Source: Lineolata rhizophorae (lineage: Eukaryota; Ascomycota; Dothideomycetes; Lineolatales; Lineolataceae). Taken from it: DNA of 64,000 bases. How positions within the stretch are numbered: the first letter of the stretch is position 1; each line of letters begins with the position of its first letter. The position numbers were made by a program, and so were the translations under genes. The stretch is taken from the NCBI GenBank assembly GCA_010093515.1, contig MU001670.1:781501-845500 (forward strand), read 5' to 3'. Below, one piece after another: positions 35,277-45,917 of the stretch. The notes beneath the pieces were generated by a model. That model searched no databases. It saw only the letters and a list, made by a program, of their open reading frames with translations, and was not told the origin of the DNA.

Positions 35277-35389
35277 GTACCATACTATAGAGGGACCAAT
35301 TACTTGATTTCATGCACATGGGTTTATTTCTTTATTCTTGACGGTTAAATATCTTGTTTTGAGTATCTAGCCACTAACATTATGCCGGT

Positions 35390-35785
35390 TCATCTCATCG
35401 TGTCTGGACCTTCGGTAGGCCGAGTTCTCCGAGGGTCACCGGGATTTCCGTGCACTGGCGGTGGCACGGAAATTCCAAGCGTTCTCATCGTGGTGCAGGT
35501 GGAATTGCGATAGACCAGACTGCAAGATTCACAACAAACTCCGACACTGGTATCTCCTTCATGGTGCGTGCCCAGGACATGGTATAAGCTCTTCGTCTTC
35601 TCGCACTGGAAGCCGCCGCCCGGCCCGCTTGCAGGAGGCGTCCCTCGCATTGATGGTTGCGGGACGATCTGTCCTGGAGTCATTTCGGGCGCCAAGGTTG
35701 GTGGCTTGTTGGGAGACACGGCCAACACGGAGGATGGCAACGAGACAAAGATGAAATACCCGAGTATGAAAGAACGGGACGGCAT
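35390..35785 (-). CDS. candidate small secreted Cys-containing protein
   Basis: An open frame gives 131 residues when started at MPSRSFILGYF. That start produces a signal peptide: a short polar head, the hydrophobic core FILGYFIFVSLPSSVLA, and a likely cut after SVLA. The mature part is Pro/Gly-rich at both ends, with five cysteines in the middle (FQC, VCCESC, STC). The frame is open 63 codons further upstream, but that part would bury the signal peptide. I do not recognise a family. It lies directly beside the repeat island, where lineage-specific secreted proteins are often found; a role at a host or competitor interface is only an inference. Missed introns are possible. Confidence 0.45.
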   Translation of the reverse strand: MPSRSFILGYFIFVSLPSSVLAVSPNKPPTLAPEMTPGQIVPQPSMRGTPPASGPGGGFQCEKTKSLYHVLGTHHEGDTSVGVCCESCSLVYRNSTCTTMRTLGISVPPPVHGNPGDPRRTRPTEGPDTMR

Positions 35786-36510
35786 TGTTAGTGATCGAAA
35801 ATTCAAGATCCAGTGTCTGTAGATTGTGTCAAACACAGGCATTTTCGCGACATCCGAGGGGTTAAATTCTTGAGCAAGTGCTGTAGCTTTTTGGTGCCCA
35901 GTCGCTGTCGCAGCAGTGCAATATACCACAGGATTGGCGACCCTGGTCCTGTCATATGAAAGATACGAGGTCATATGGTGACCAATGTGGGTAGCTCGGT
36001 GTTGGGACTGGTGCAGTAAGGACTGTGTGGGGATAGTGCCGGCTCGGGAACAGTACGGCTGCTAGACTGAGCACGGTGAATGATCGGTTGCGAACCGGGC
36101 AATGAAATTGAGATTTTATCTAGTCCCCTGCCTGCGTAATTCGGATTTGCTCGCACGTCGCCAAGGTTTCTCTATTAAAGAGTTCGGTTGGCATGGGATT
36201 CTAGCCTAATTACCTGCATGCATAAAGTGAAGAAACGTGGGCGCAGGATAGCTGGGCTGTTGAATTTTGATAGCTAACGAGATACTTACTGGCCGAAGCC
36301 GAGTAGTTTATAAAATAAATCTAGCCTTGAGCCATTCGGACGACAAAGAGACGAGGTCGCCCCGGTTTATTCGTTTTGAATGCACGGACATGAAAGAATC
36401 AATGAGTGCCCTAGTGATCCTCGAATGTTCCTTTGTTGCGCCACATTCAAATATAAGTAGCGCACAATCCTCCAGACGAGAACAGTAGTAAGGTCGCTCA
36501 ACAATTCACC
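35786..36510. other. intergenic spacer in the accessory margin
   Basis: About 700 bases between the divergent secreted-protein candidate and the next plus-strand gene. It should hold both promoters. No repeat or gene was recognised. Confidence 0.5.
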
Positions 36511-37770
36511 ATGCCATTGCAGCGCGTTCCGAGCCCGACTAACTCCTCATCGCCTCTGGTTGACGAGTCCGAGAAAGCAAGCGGCGGCTACATGAAAACG
36601 AGGTTTAGAGAACTTAGTGAAAGCGACATAAAGGAGCTCTGCACCGTGCTTTGTCATGCACCGCATCCCTCCCTTCCACCCCAGTCACATCAAGTGCAGA
36701 GTTACATCGTCGTCACGAAGACTCAACTCAGGAGCCTGCCAAAGCATCTCTACGACAAGTCGCTTCTTGCGAAATGTCACGAGATTGGCACTAGGTCAAG
36801 TCATCATTCCAACCTCTCCCGGGAGACGCGACTTTGCAAGCTTCACGGTGGCCTGAACAGGCTTCTAATGGTATCCACACTTGCGTGGATACGACGAGAA
36901 ATCGAAAGGAAAATTCCTAATCTCTTGCAGCCGTTGGTGAGGCGTGGGTGGTTACTTCAAAACCACAAGCTCACCTTTGCGGCTTTTGGTGACATCCCTC
37001 GCCTATGGGGCGCCAACGAGAGAGCAGAGCAAGCTAATAGCCCATATCTCTTGTACAAGAGTTTTGTCAATTCGCAGCAGCCGTACGCCGTGCGTGGCCT
37101 GCCAGATATCGACTCGCGTTGCCCAGCGTGCATACTTGCTCACATCGGAGGAAGTGAATCCGTCCTCCTCGCACTGCGAGCTGGAATGCTAGCACGCATA
37201 GAAAGTGGTCGGCTGGAAGATAGCCGTCGAATGCGGTGGATTGCTTCCTGGCTCGAGGGATTCCCAGAACACGAAAGCAAGCTATTCTGGGAGAGTGATA
37301 GAATTGGTGATGAACTCAAAGAATTGCGAGTAGAGGACCGTCATAGACGCAGCAGCGTTGATGTTCGACGTGGTGCCCGGAAGAGTTCTGACTTAACAGC
37401 GAGCTGCGAGGAGAACGACGAACGTGACCAGGATGAACTTCTTCGAGAAACGGAGCAGGAATGGCTCAATGCCGTCGATGGTACGACGCATGTCACCGCT
37501 GCGAGTAATATACTCGACGCCGCAAATGGCGCCACCAGCCGAACTGCAGAGAGCAACATTGCTGACTGCTCTGGTGCCGAGATCTACAAGACTGCCGAGA
37601 GTAACGTCGTCGATGCCACTGATGGCACCGCTGAGAGCTTCGTCATCAGTGAACGCACAGCCCTTCCCACTCACAAAGAGCCAGATCGCAAGTCGCAGCC
37701 GGCTCAACGCTTGGCAAATAAATACCGAGCCTTGATAGGCTTCCCGGGAACAGCATTTGACAGGCCTTGA
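36511..37770 (+). CDS. unrecognised fungal protein with CPACIL motif
   Basis: A single open frame of 419 residues with a good ATG context (CACCATGCC). I do not recognise a named family. Visible features are a basic N-terminal half with a helical stretch (LNRLLMVSTLAWIRREIERK), a conserved-looking SRCPACILAHIGG block followed by LLALRAGMLARIESGR at about residues 205-240, and a charged region at about 270-315. There are then imperfect repeats of about 20 residues built on TAESN-V-DA-DG at about 325-385. The last codons lie in a 35-bp tandem duplication, which shifts the frame and brings in the stop. Position next to a repeat island suggests an accessory gene. Confidence 0.65.
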   Translation: MPLQRVPSPTNSSSPLVDESEKASGGYMKTRFRELSESDIKELCTVLCHAPHPSLPPQSHQVQSYIVVTKTQLRSLPKHLYDKSLLAKCHEIGTRSSHHSNLSRETRLCKLHGGLNRLLMVSTLAWIRREIERKIPNLLQPLVRRGWLLQNHKLTFAAFGDIPRLWGANERAEQANSPYLLYKSFVNSQQPYAVRGLPDIDSRCPACILAHIGGSESVLLALRAGMLARIESGRLEDSRRMRWIASWLEGFPEHESKLFWESDRIGDELKELRVEDRHRRSSVDVRRGARKSSDLTASCEENDERDQDELLRETEQEWLNAVDGTTHVTAASNILDAANGATSRTAESNIADCSGAEIYKTAESNVVDATDGTAESFVISERTALPTHKEPDRKSQPAQRLANKYRALIGFPGTAFDRP

Positions 37771-37801
37771 TAGGATTCCCGGAAACAGCATTTGACATAG
37801 C
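37732..37801 (+). repeat. 35-bp tandem duplication at the gene end
   Basis: CCTTGATAGG-C/A-TTCCCGG-G/A-AACAGCATTTGACA occurs twice with a 35-base period. As 35 is not a multiple of three, the upstream gene's frame meets a TGA at the start of the second unit. Confidence 0.85.
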
Positions 37802-38240
37802 TAACCATAAAAATAGGCGACGGAAGAGCATAGTCCGACAAGATATGTTCTACCGTGGCACAAGTCACTAGTTCGTCAAACCGATTGATTTAGAATATAG
37901 AAGGGCTTATCCGTATTGATCGATTCTCTATCTACGCGTAGCGTTTAGTTGCTATCTTTAGAAAGGGTTGCACACGCCATACAGTCTAGGGCCAACACGG
38001 AATAAAGTCTACGTTGAGTTATTAATTCTTAGCTGTATGAATACCAAGCGACTCAGTGACGTTCGGATTGATGAGGTCATTACTTCGCACCTACTGGCCC
38101 TGGCAAGGTATGCATTGCAGTACTCATACGTATACTTTCTACAGCGTTCACATATAAATCTTTTTTCATCGAATTCGATTGCGGCCAAATCGTACGCCAA
38201 AACCACCTGCGCAAACAACCTGTGAGCTGCACTTGAGACA
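37802..38240. other. intergenic spacer
   Basis: About 440 AT-rich bases with only short open frames. Nothing was recognised. The SnoaL-like pseudogene follows. Confidence 0.5.
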
Positions 38241-38839
38241 ATGTCTGGCGAACATTACAAGCCTCGCCAGACGGCCACGAGCGACGACTACACCCCGGAC
38301 TCGTCCAAAGTCTGAAGCTGGATGACCCGAGGCAGTCACTCGTAGACGACATCATTGGACTATATAGCTGTCAGCCAATGGTCGAGTGTGTGAAGCGATA
38401 CACCTCCGATTGCATTTTCGACGACCAATTGTTTACGCGAATGATCGCTTCAAGATGGCTGGCCAGTGGTTTGCACTGCCCAAGCTGTTCAAGGCTAGTG
38501 TGAATGAAGGGTACCAGGTAATTAGGGACAACAGGGACTTTATCCAATTCAAAAATAAACAGGTAAGTACTTAAAGGCAAGGGTCACTAGTGACGACGTG
38601 TGCTGGTCCTTTCCCAGGCCTGAACGTTCAGGATCATTCCTAAAACAGCTACAATCACCAGGCTGGTATCTTTGTCTCTAGACCTAGGCACGGTGGACTC
38701 AGACTTTATACGAGTGAAGTATCACAAGGATCAGGCGAATAACAAAGATTACTCGCACGAGGGCCTGGGGTGTACATTGAGCGGCCGCAAAAGATGTCCG
38801 GAAGTACGGAACCAGCACGGAAGAAGGGAAAGCATCTAA
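38241..38839 (+). pseudogene. SnoaL-like (NTF2-fold) protein pseudogene
   Basis: Two exons can be read (38241-38562 and 38618-38839) with a GTAAGT donor and a TTCCCAG acceptor. The protein text resembles a fungal SnoaL-like family: MSGEHYKP, then LKLDDPRQSLVDDIIGLYSC, YANDRFKMAGQWFALPKLFK, FIQFKNKQ and, after the intron, TFRIIPKTATITRLVSLSLD. The coding text changes frame twice in exon 1, near the TACACCCCGGAC segment (about 38300) and near CAATTGTTTACG (about 38420). No single frame covers it, and it appears to be dead unless these are sequencing errors. The family assignment is from remembered similarity and the function is unknown. Confidence 0.55.
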
Positions 38840-40494
38840 ACATGAGTTTAAATAATGGTATGCGCGGCGAAGTTGGAGACTTGCCCTCTACCCTACTAGA
38901 CACCGCAGCTGCTAGTCTCTAGAACATGCGTACCGGAATGCCTACAATTAATAGCACGGGCTTCACAAAATTTAATTCGTTGTATCTCTGTACATGGCGC
39001 CTAGAGATCTAACTGTAACGCAACGTTCTATCCTAGCCTATCCTTGATCTACATCTGTCTCAGTACGAATTCCGCTCAAGGCTCCTCTAGTGTGCGCGTA
39101 GACCCTGCAGGAGCGATCTTTCAAGATATGGCCCCCTCTCTATACTACGAGCCCTATTTATTACGTATCCTATATAACTTTCCTACGTTATATAGTCTTC
39201 TACTACGAAACACCAAGCGCCCCTTCACACTAACCGAGGGGGTCTTCTTGAGGCCGAGGAACGCTCCAAAGGGCGAACGGAGCGAATTTCGGTCGTAATG
39301 CACATTACGAATCCTCGCGTGACATCGGCATTTGGAAGTTCAGGTATCTAACTTTTTAAAAGGGCTAATTCCGGTTGAGTGCAGGCCTTGCAGGATTGTT
39401 GTTGACGAGAGCCGGCACTAGCATAACCCCGGACGTGGCGAATGGTAGGACCGTCACTTCTTCCCGGTTGACTGGTCTCCTAGTGGGAAGGCTTTGCTCT
39501 TCTGATAGTCACCCACCTTCGCCGATGGCAGGAGCTCAACCGTGCAGGAGGATATGCGCGGAGGTAAAGCATAGTTATTCACGGCTTGACCAACCTAGCA
39601 TGTCAGGGAGAAGGAATTCACATACTGTTGAACATGAACCAGAGACCGCTACAACACGTAGACTTGTGACCGTTGGGGACAGACGTCGGTAGAATCGCGG
39701 AGGCATGCGAATCGGGAAACGGGACATTGCCAGAGGCAAGTAAAGCGGCTCGGATCACATTCCCTATGGCGGTGCTCGGCCGACCCGTAGTACATGAGGG
39801 TACTGTGTAGGTGTTTGGAAGCGCGACAGATGGTTTCATCGGCCAATGGGCTGCAAGAATAAAGTTCCTTAAGCGGCACGTTTCCGCTCTGCCAAGAAAA
39901 GTCCCTTCGAATTCTCGTGGGTGTAGTCACGTCCAAGACGCTAATGGACAGAAGCTTTGCCGCGATGCAGTGCCGACGTTGGACCTTGCACGCATCGCAA
40001 CCTTGGCAGTGACGTCGGGAACTGCACGACATGGATGAGACAGCGTTGTTGCGCGTGCGTAGAGTTGTGGCATCCGCCTTCAGCGCTTCCCCGCACTTTG
40101 CTCGCTGCTACCCCCACGGGCGACGCTCCGCAAGGCGCTTGTCGATCCTGGCTTGGCATCCCGTCCGACATACCGCCGACGGCTTGGGCGTGGTCGTAAT
40201 GCTGGACGATCCGCCCGGTTTGACCGACACTGTGGCATCGTTGCCGCACGAAAGTCTTTTGGACGGCCCCAGCCCGGTAAGCATATCCATGGAATCCATC
40301 AACAGGAGCCGTGCACGCCTTTGTCGGATGATCATTTCACGCCGCCGAGGTAATTCGACATGCAGGGGCTCTTTCCGACGTCAATTATAAAGACGTGATC
40401 TCGACGCCGGTCCCTTGGAATAAGCCGCAGAGCTGCGCTCCCGTTCGTCGTTGATTTTTTTTCCTGGTGATTTGGCCTTTGCAACTCCGCCAAC
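38840..40494. other. accessory spacer with degraded coding traces
   Basis: About 1.65 kb without an intact gene. A TA-rich patch around 39140-39210 resembles the repeat island. On the minus strand near 39960-40035 a CxxCx6C string appears (see separate entry). The remaining open frames lack domains. Confidence 0.45.
39650..40032 (-). pseudogene. possible degraded zinc-cluster regulator fragment
   Basis: The minus-strand frame contains HCQGCDACKVQRRHC, the CxxCx6C first half of a Zn2Cys6 cluster. The second cysteine trio is missing from this frame, and a YTHENSKG-like string that often follows such clusters is in another frame. No middle domain is visible. This could be a relic of a regulator or chance similarity. 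Confidence 0.25.
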
Positions 40495-42256
40495 ATGCGG
40501 AATCATATGGCAGCGGGATGGTTTTACTCGCCGTCCCAAATCGGCCGTTACTTCCTCAGCCGTGTCCCCACCTTGCGGCCACCAAGGGTAGAGAGCTCCG
40601 AAATGAGCGCGTTCGAGGTCAGATCTACTAATGGAAAATAGAATACCCACGCCACAAATCCAATCAAGGTGCTTCGGAAGCTCGACAAACACCAATGGCT
40701 GATGTTTGCTGTCGGCTTTTGCGGCTGGACGTGGGATGCATTCGATTTCTTCACAGTCTCGTTGACGATTACCGAAATCGCCGACGACTTCGGAGTCGAA
40801 AATTCGGCCGTTTCGTGGGTGAGTGTGCGCTTGGGGTCGATGTGACGGGATGCGCGAGGCTAACAGAACTGCAGGGGCTCACCGTGACCCTGATGCTTCG
40901 ATCCGTTGGTGCTCTCATCTTTGGTAGCTTGGCGGATAGGTACGGGCGGAAGTGGCCATTCATTTTCAATCTCTTCCTCTTCATTCTGCTCGAGATGGGC
41001 TCTGGATTCTGTCAGAATCTTTCTGCCTTCCTTGGTGTTCGGTCCTTGTACGGGATTGCGATGGGAGGTAAGACAAAGATCCCCGAACCAGGGTGCACGA
41101 CGCAAGGACTGAAAACAATGTAGGATTGTTCGGACCTGCGGCATCCACGGCGCTGGAAGATCTCCCTTACGAAGCGCGCGGGATACTTTCCGGGCTTTTC
41201 GAGCAAGGATATGCCATGGGATACCTCCTCGCCGCCATATTCTACAGAGCCTTTGTACCAACAACGAGCCACGGGTGGCGGAGCCTGTTCTGGTTCGGTG
41301 CAGGACCGCCGGTGCTAATCATTATATTCCGTCTCATGCTTCCCGAGACGAATTATTTCCAGGTCATGAAGGCGGAACGCGAGGCGAAGCACGCTGCTGC
41401 ACACCAGAGCGTGCAGGCAGATGGGACCATCAAGACCAAGAAGACTAACGGGCTGCGGGCGTTTGCCCGCGAGGCAGGTCGCGCGATTGCCCAGAACTGG
41501 GTGCTGCTCATATACATGGTGGTGGTTATGACCGGGTTCAACTCGTGCTCGCACGGTTCTCAGGACTTTTATCCGACGTTCCTTAAAGACCAAATTGGCA
41601 TGAGTCCGACGCAAACCACGGTCATAACCGTTGTAGGCCAAATTGGAGCGCTTATCGGCGGCACTGTGATTGGCTACGTCAGCAGCATCCTTGGACGCAG
41701 ACTGACTATGCTGATTGCCGTGGTTTTCGGCGGCGCGCTCGTCCCAGCCTATATCATCCCTCGGGACAACAGCCTCATAGCAGCATCGTTTTTCGAGCAA
41801 TTCTTTGTTGGTGGGGTGTGGGGCCCGATCCCAATCCACCTCATTGAGTTGTCACCGCCAGCCTTGCGGACCTTAGTCGTCGGCTTGACGTATCAGCTCG
41901 GTAACTTGGCGTCTAGCGCATCAGCGACAATCCAGGGCGTGATCGGCGAGCGGTATCCGCTCCCGCCGGCCGCTGATGGGACGGAGCGATTCGACTACGG
42001 AACCGTCATTGGAATCTTCATTGGTGCAGTGTGGGCCTATCTGTTCTTCTTCTTGTTTTTCGGTCCCGAAATGACACCCGAGGAAAGAGAGGAGCGCGCC
42101 GCCGAGGCGATTGAATTCGAGAACCTTCGGAAGCAAGGCGTGAGCATGAGGGAGATCGGAATAAGTCGAGCAAAGGGTCAGCAAGGGAGCCTAGGTAAGG
42201 AGGTAATAGAGCAAAAGGAAGGGCCGGAACAAGCGGAGCACGTGGAGAATGTCTGA
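40495..42256 (+). CDS. Jen-type monocarboxylate/dicarboxylate-proton symporter (MFS)
   Basis: Four exons (40495-40587, 40642-40818, 40875-41067, 41124-42256) give about 531 residues. The plasma-membrane MFS fold is shown by repeated hydrophobic segments and the loop LADRYGRKWPF between TM2 and TM3. The Jen-family signature N-x-x-S/T-H-x-S/T-Q-D-x-x-x-T is present as NSCSHGSQDFYPT. These symporters take up lactate, pyruvate or succinate-type acids. The N-terminal exon reads WFYSPSQIGRYFLSRVPTLRPP, joined to NPIKVLRKLDKHQW, as in fungal homologues. The start is either 40495 or the Met at 40507. Whether it is closer to Jen1 or Jen2 cannot be decided here. Yeast and fungal homologues are often glucose-repressed; nothing in this sequence tests that. 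Confidence 0.9.
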
Positions 42257-42432
42257 GCTGGCGGTTTGGCCTTGTATCTATTACTGAATAGGCGAATTTG
42301 CGCACCAGGACTCATCGTACGAAGGCGTGTCCATTCCTCTGGGCAAATGGCGAACAACTAATGTGGCTTTCTGTTCCAAGGTTGGATGACCTATAGGTGA
42401 GGTGTTGAGCTTGCTTCACGGATAAGGTACCA

Positions 42433-44160
42433 TTACCCATGAGCTACATTTTGCCCAACTGATTCTGCTTCGGTCTCGCCCGCCCCGATGGTTTCGCTGC
42501 TCTTGTTAGAACTGCTGCCAACTTCAGACTTCTCCCCTTCCAGACGCGCCCTTTCCTTGTCCTTTTTACCGAGCGTCATACTCCCCTTCTCTAGCGCTTC
42601 CTTGGGTAAAGGTCGCACATAGGACTGACATACCCACCACGGGCGCTTGCAGCGCTGCACCGCGGCAATAGACGATTCGCAGCCAGTAGGGCTAGGTTGG
42701 GGGTAGGATTCTAGAAGCGTCGGCACGGCGCCGCTATTTTCTTCATAATCAAGAATACCTTCTTTCACTCTTGCCTCCACCATGCCGAGGACGCCTTCGA
42801 ATGCGGTCATATCTCCCGCTCGGCATTTTGCGAGCGCATCTCGAACGTCGTGGTGAGTTCCAACGAGAGGACGGAGGAGGTTGAAAAGGTGGGCCTGCAT
42901 AGCGGTGAGGTTTGGATCGGTGCTTTTTTTCTGCTTTTTGCGCATCTTCTTAACGGCAGTCCCCTCGTCTGCATCATCGCTATTTGCGTAGGGCTCTTTG
43001 CGCTTTTTCCTCTCATCAGGGTCAAGTGCCTCGCTAACGTTGGGTTCCATAGCGCCGAGGTATTCCTTGTCAGCAGGTATGAATAGCGGTTGACGCGGTG
43101 GGATTGGACTTTGGAGGACATGTTTGTAGACGATGTCTAGGTAGCGGCGCATGACAGCGTCGACCCGATAGCCACCGACGTCAGCCGTGGCCCTCCAGTA
43201 CTCGCGACCTTCCTCTCCGATAGGGGGAGGCCCGGCAAAAATGGACGGGTCGCACAAATTTGCCTCGGCGCTCATCACACCGTCCGCGCCGGTTTCTTTC
43301 AAGCATCGCGCAATGTCACCGTGTTGGAGGATGTTCCCGTTGGCGAAAATAACGGTATCGCGAGGCAGATTCTCCCGCAGATATCTCAGCATGGACCAGT
43401 CAGCCAGTCCAGTGTTGTGGCCTTTTTGTTCCCGTCTCCTGCCGTGGACCGTAATGATGCTCGCTCCAGCGGACAGGATCATCTTGGCGTACTTGAGCGT
43501 CTTCTCCGGGGTTTCCAACACGCGCATCTTCGCCGTCACGGGCACCTCCAAGTCCGCGTGCAAGCGGCTGATGAGATTGTGTATCGTGTCCCAATCCTCC
43601 TGCAAGAAGGCGCCGTAATGACCTCGTCTCGCGATCCCTTGCGGACATCCCAGGTTCAGATCGACGGCATCACAGAAGGGTTGGACATGCTGGGCAGCCA
43701 GGAGGAGGTCGTCGGGGGAGTTGGAGCAGAACTGCACGAAGAGAGGGCGGTCCAGCTGGGGGTTGCCGTCTAGATGAAGCTCCGAGGGGCCGAATTGGGA
43801 CGCGCGGTGCGGATCCGGCGGCGAAGGGACAGCACCGCTCTTCAGGGGCTGGAAATGCGCATCTCGGTATTTGGGCGTGTCTACAAACATGCGCGAATGG
43901 AGCATCGGGGTGTAGGCGAGCAGCGCATTGGGCGAGGAGGACGGCGGCATGAAGGACCGTGTAAGCATCCGCCAGGCCTGTTTCGCACGCGTTAGCCACG
44001 GAACTGGTCATATCGTGCATCGCGGCGGCGGCGCTACAAATTCCGACTGCTGCACCATCGGCGCGAGGACCAATTTGGGGCTTCCGATGCTCTCGTAGAA
44101 GGCGCGGCCGTGAAGCTTCTGCTGCTTGCGGCCTGCCACCCGGGGCTCCTCGCCCGCCAT
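42433..44160 (-). CDS. DUS1: tRNA-dihydrouridine synthase 1
   Basis: Two exons (44160-44038, 43977-42433), with a GCTAAC branch site in the intron, give about 555 residues. The FMN-dependent enzyme reduces uridines in the tRNA D-loop (positions 16/17 for yeast Dus1). Conserved pieces appear in order: LVLAPMVQQSEFAWRML, LLAYTPMLHSRMF, LFVQFCSNSPDDLL, VDLNLGCPQGIARRGHYGAFL with the catalytic Cys, VPVTAKMRV, ITVHGRRREQKG and VIFANGNI. A Lys/Arg-rich segment and a C-terminal tail of about 80 Ser/Glu/Lys-rich residues follow. The start at MAGEEPRV was preferred. The frame is open 80 codons further to 44400, but that part is Ala/Pro/Arg-rich and lacks family character, although a targeting peptide cannot be excluded. 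Confidence 0.92.
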
Positions 44161-44685
44161 GAGGAAGCCGTAAGACGCAGGCCGGGCGACGACGGCGAGG
44201 GCGCGGCGCAGGCCACGAGGGCCCGGAGGAGCGGGGAGACGTATGCTGGCGGAGACGGCGCGTCGCGGCGCGAGGGCGTGAGAGGCGGCGGTGGCTCGAG
44301 ACGACAGAAGAGAGGGCCGGGAAGCCCCCGGATGGAGAGCCCCGCCGCGCATCCCCGACTTGGCGGCTGCTTTCTTGGCCGGCGGCCAAGACGGCCGCAC
44401 CGCGCCACGACTGCCCGCCGCGCCCGTATTCGTTCAGCTTCGTCACTCTTTTTCTGCGCCGGCCTTTTGCGTCCGCCTGTTCACTCCGGGGCGCCATGGC
44501 GCCCGGCCGAGGCCACCGTGGTCTTCGGCTTCGACCTGTATCCGGGCTCGGATACTTACTGTACCGAACGTCAAAGCACCTACGTTTTCTCACGGCATAG
44601 CCAGCTCCCTAGTGTCTGTGTCGTTGAATCTGGGGACATCCACTCGCCGAGCCGGTGCACTGCATTCGAGCATCGGTCAGTCGCA
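44161..44685. other. divergent promoter region, DUS1 and MDR oxidoreductase
   Basis: About 525 bases of GC-rich DNA between two divergently transcribed genes. Open frames on both strands run through it, but none looks coding. It probably holds both promoters. Confidence 0.5.
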
Positions 44686-45917
44686 ATGTCGCCCCTCCCC
44701 ACAAGCATGCGAGCGTGGTCTCATACCGTCCGCGGGAACCCGTCACGAGTTCTGACCTTGTCCACTCTCCCCGTCCCCACTCTGCCCACGCCGACCAGCG
44801 TGCTGGTCCGCGTCAACTACGCCGCCCTTAGCGCTGGCGGGGCAATCATGGTGTATTTCGCGCCGTTCCTGTTCCGGAAATCGCCCGCCGTCCCAGAGCT
44901 AGATTTCGCCGGGTCAATTGCTCAGCTGGGTGGCTCCGTGACCAGCTCGCACCCGGGACTCTCGCTGGGGACCCGCGTCGTAGGCTCTCTCACGGTCCCG
45001 GCCCACATGGGTGGTTCGGGTGCTCTCGCAGAGTACGTGGCGATTGAAGCGGAGAACGTTGTGCCGATACCCGATGGAGTGCCCTTGGAATTGGCCGCGG
45101 GGGTCCCGGTGTCTGGGTGCACCGCAATCGAGGTGGTCAAGGCCGCCCAACTCAAGAGAGGCGACGCCGTGTTGGTCAACGGCGCCAGCGGGGGTGTCGG
45201 GCACATTGCGCTTCAGTTGGCGAAGTTGGAAGTGGGTGAGAGTGGACGGGCTGTTTCGGTCACCTCTAGGAGGAACGTTGACCTCGCAAAGAGTCTGGGG
45301 GCTGATGAAGTGAGTCTTTCCGGTCTGCCCCAGGATCGGATGAGATTTCGAATCTGTGCTGCCTCCCATAATCTACGGGGCATTATTGACGACTCTTCAA
45401 GGCGGTCGACTACGAACTTCATCAGCCCGTGGCAACCTATCTAAAGCAGAACTACGCCAACCCTCGTTTCTCGGCCGTCGTCGATGCGTATGGCCTCGAG
45501 TCCATGTATACGCGGAGCCCGGACTACCTTCAACCTGGAAGGCCTTACGCCACTGTCGGTATTGCCTTTTCCTCATTTAGCTGGAGCTCCTTACTTCTCT
45601 CCGTGTACAAAATGTTCAAGTACAAGCTCTTGCCTACTTGGCTCGGTGGAGTCCCGAGACAATTTGCCCAAGTCACAGGGGTCTCAAACCGAGATGGCAT
45701 CAATTACTTGTTAGGTCTGGTCAGAGACGGGAAGATGAAACTAGTTGTTGACGGAGGTAGACCCATAGCCATGGAAGAAGTACCAGAAGTGAGTGACACT
45801 CCACTCTACCCAACATACTTCATTGCTCTGGACTTTTCTAATATGAAGTCACAGGCCTTTGATTTAATGCTACACAAGCGCGCAAGGGGAAAAATTATTG
45901 TAAAAATTCAAGATTAA
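44686..45917 (+). CDS. zinc-independent MDR NAD(P)H oxidoreductase (quinone reductase-like)
   Basis: Three exons (44686-45309, 45402-45788, 45855-45917) give about 357 residues. All three frames join in phase 0 with GTGAGT donors. This is a medium-chain dehydrogenase/reductase: the N-terminal GroES-like half has VLVRVNYAALSAGG and ELDFAGSI, and the Rossmann half has GDAVLVNGASGGVGHIALQLAK, which binds NADPH. The structural and catalytic zinc ligands of alcohol dehydrogenases are absent, so it belongs with quinone oxidoreductase/RTN4IP1-like enzymes. The end AFDLMLHKRARGKIIVKI is typical. The substrate is unknown. Confidence 0.87.

Larger units (their letters stand above)
28307..35389. other. 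AT-rich repeat island without genes
   Basis: About 7 kb that is clearly AT-richer than the flanks, dense in TA dinucleotides, and without open frames above about 120 codons. It holds the inverted-repeat elements, poly-purine tracts, homopolymers and a transposase relic listed separately. TA density and transition-type differences between repeat copies suggest C-to-T mutation of repeats (RIP). This is inferred from reading rather than from calculated indices. Unassigned parts, such as about 28600-29130, 29330-29940, 30040-30650 and 32300-33200, look like older decayed sequence that I could not place in a family. Confidence 0.7.

Noticed and set aside
28307-35389. CRISPR-like or satellite array in the AT-rich island
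   Set aside because: Repeats are dispersed, differently oriented and of element size, with no regular spacer pattern.
36511-42256. Secondary-metabolite or catabolic cluster around the Jen-type transporter
   Set aside because: No backbone synthase or pathway enzymes are present; the neighbours are unrelated or broken.
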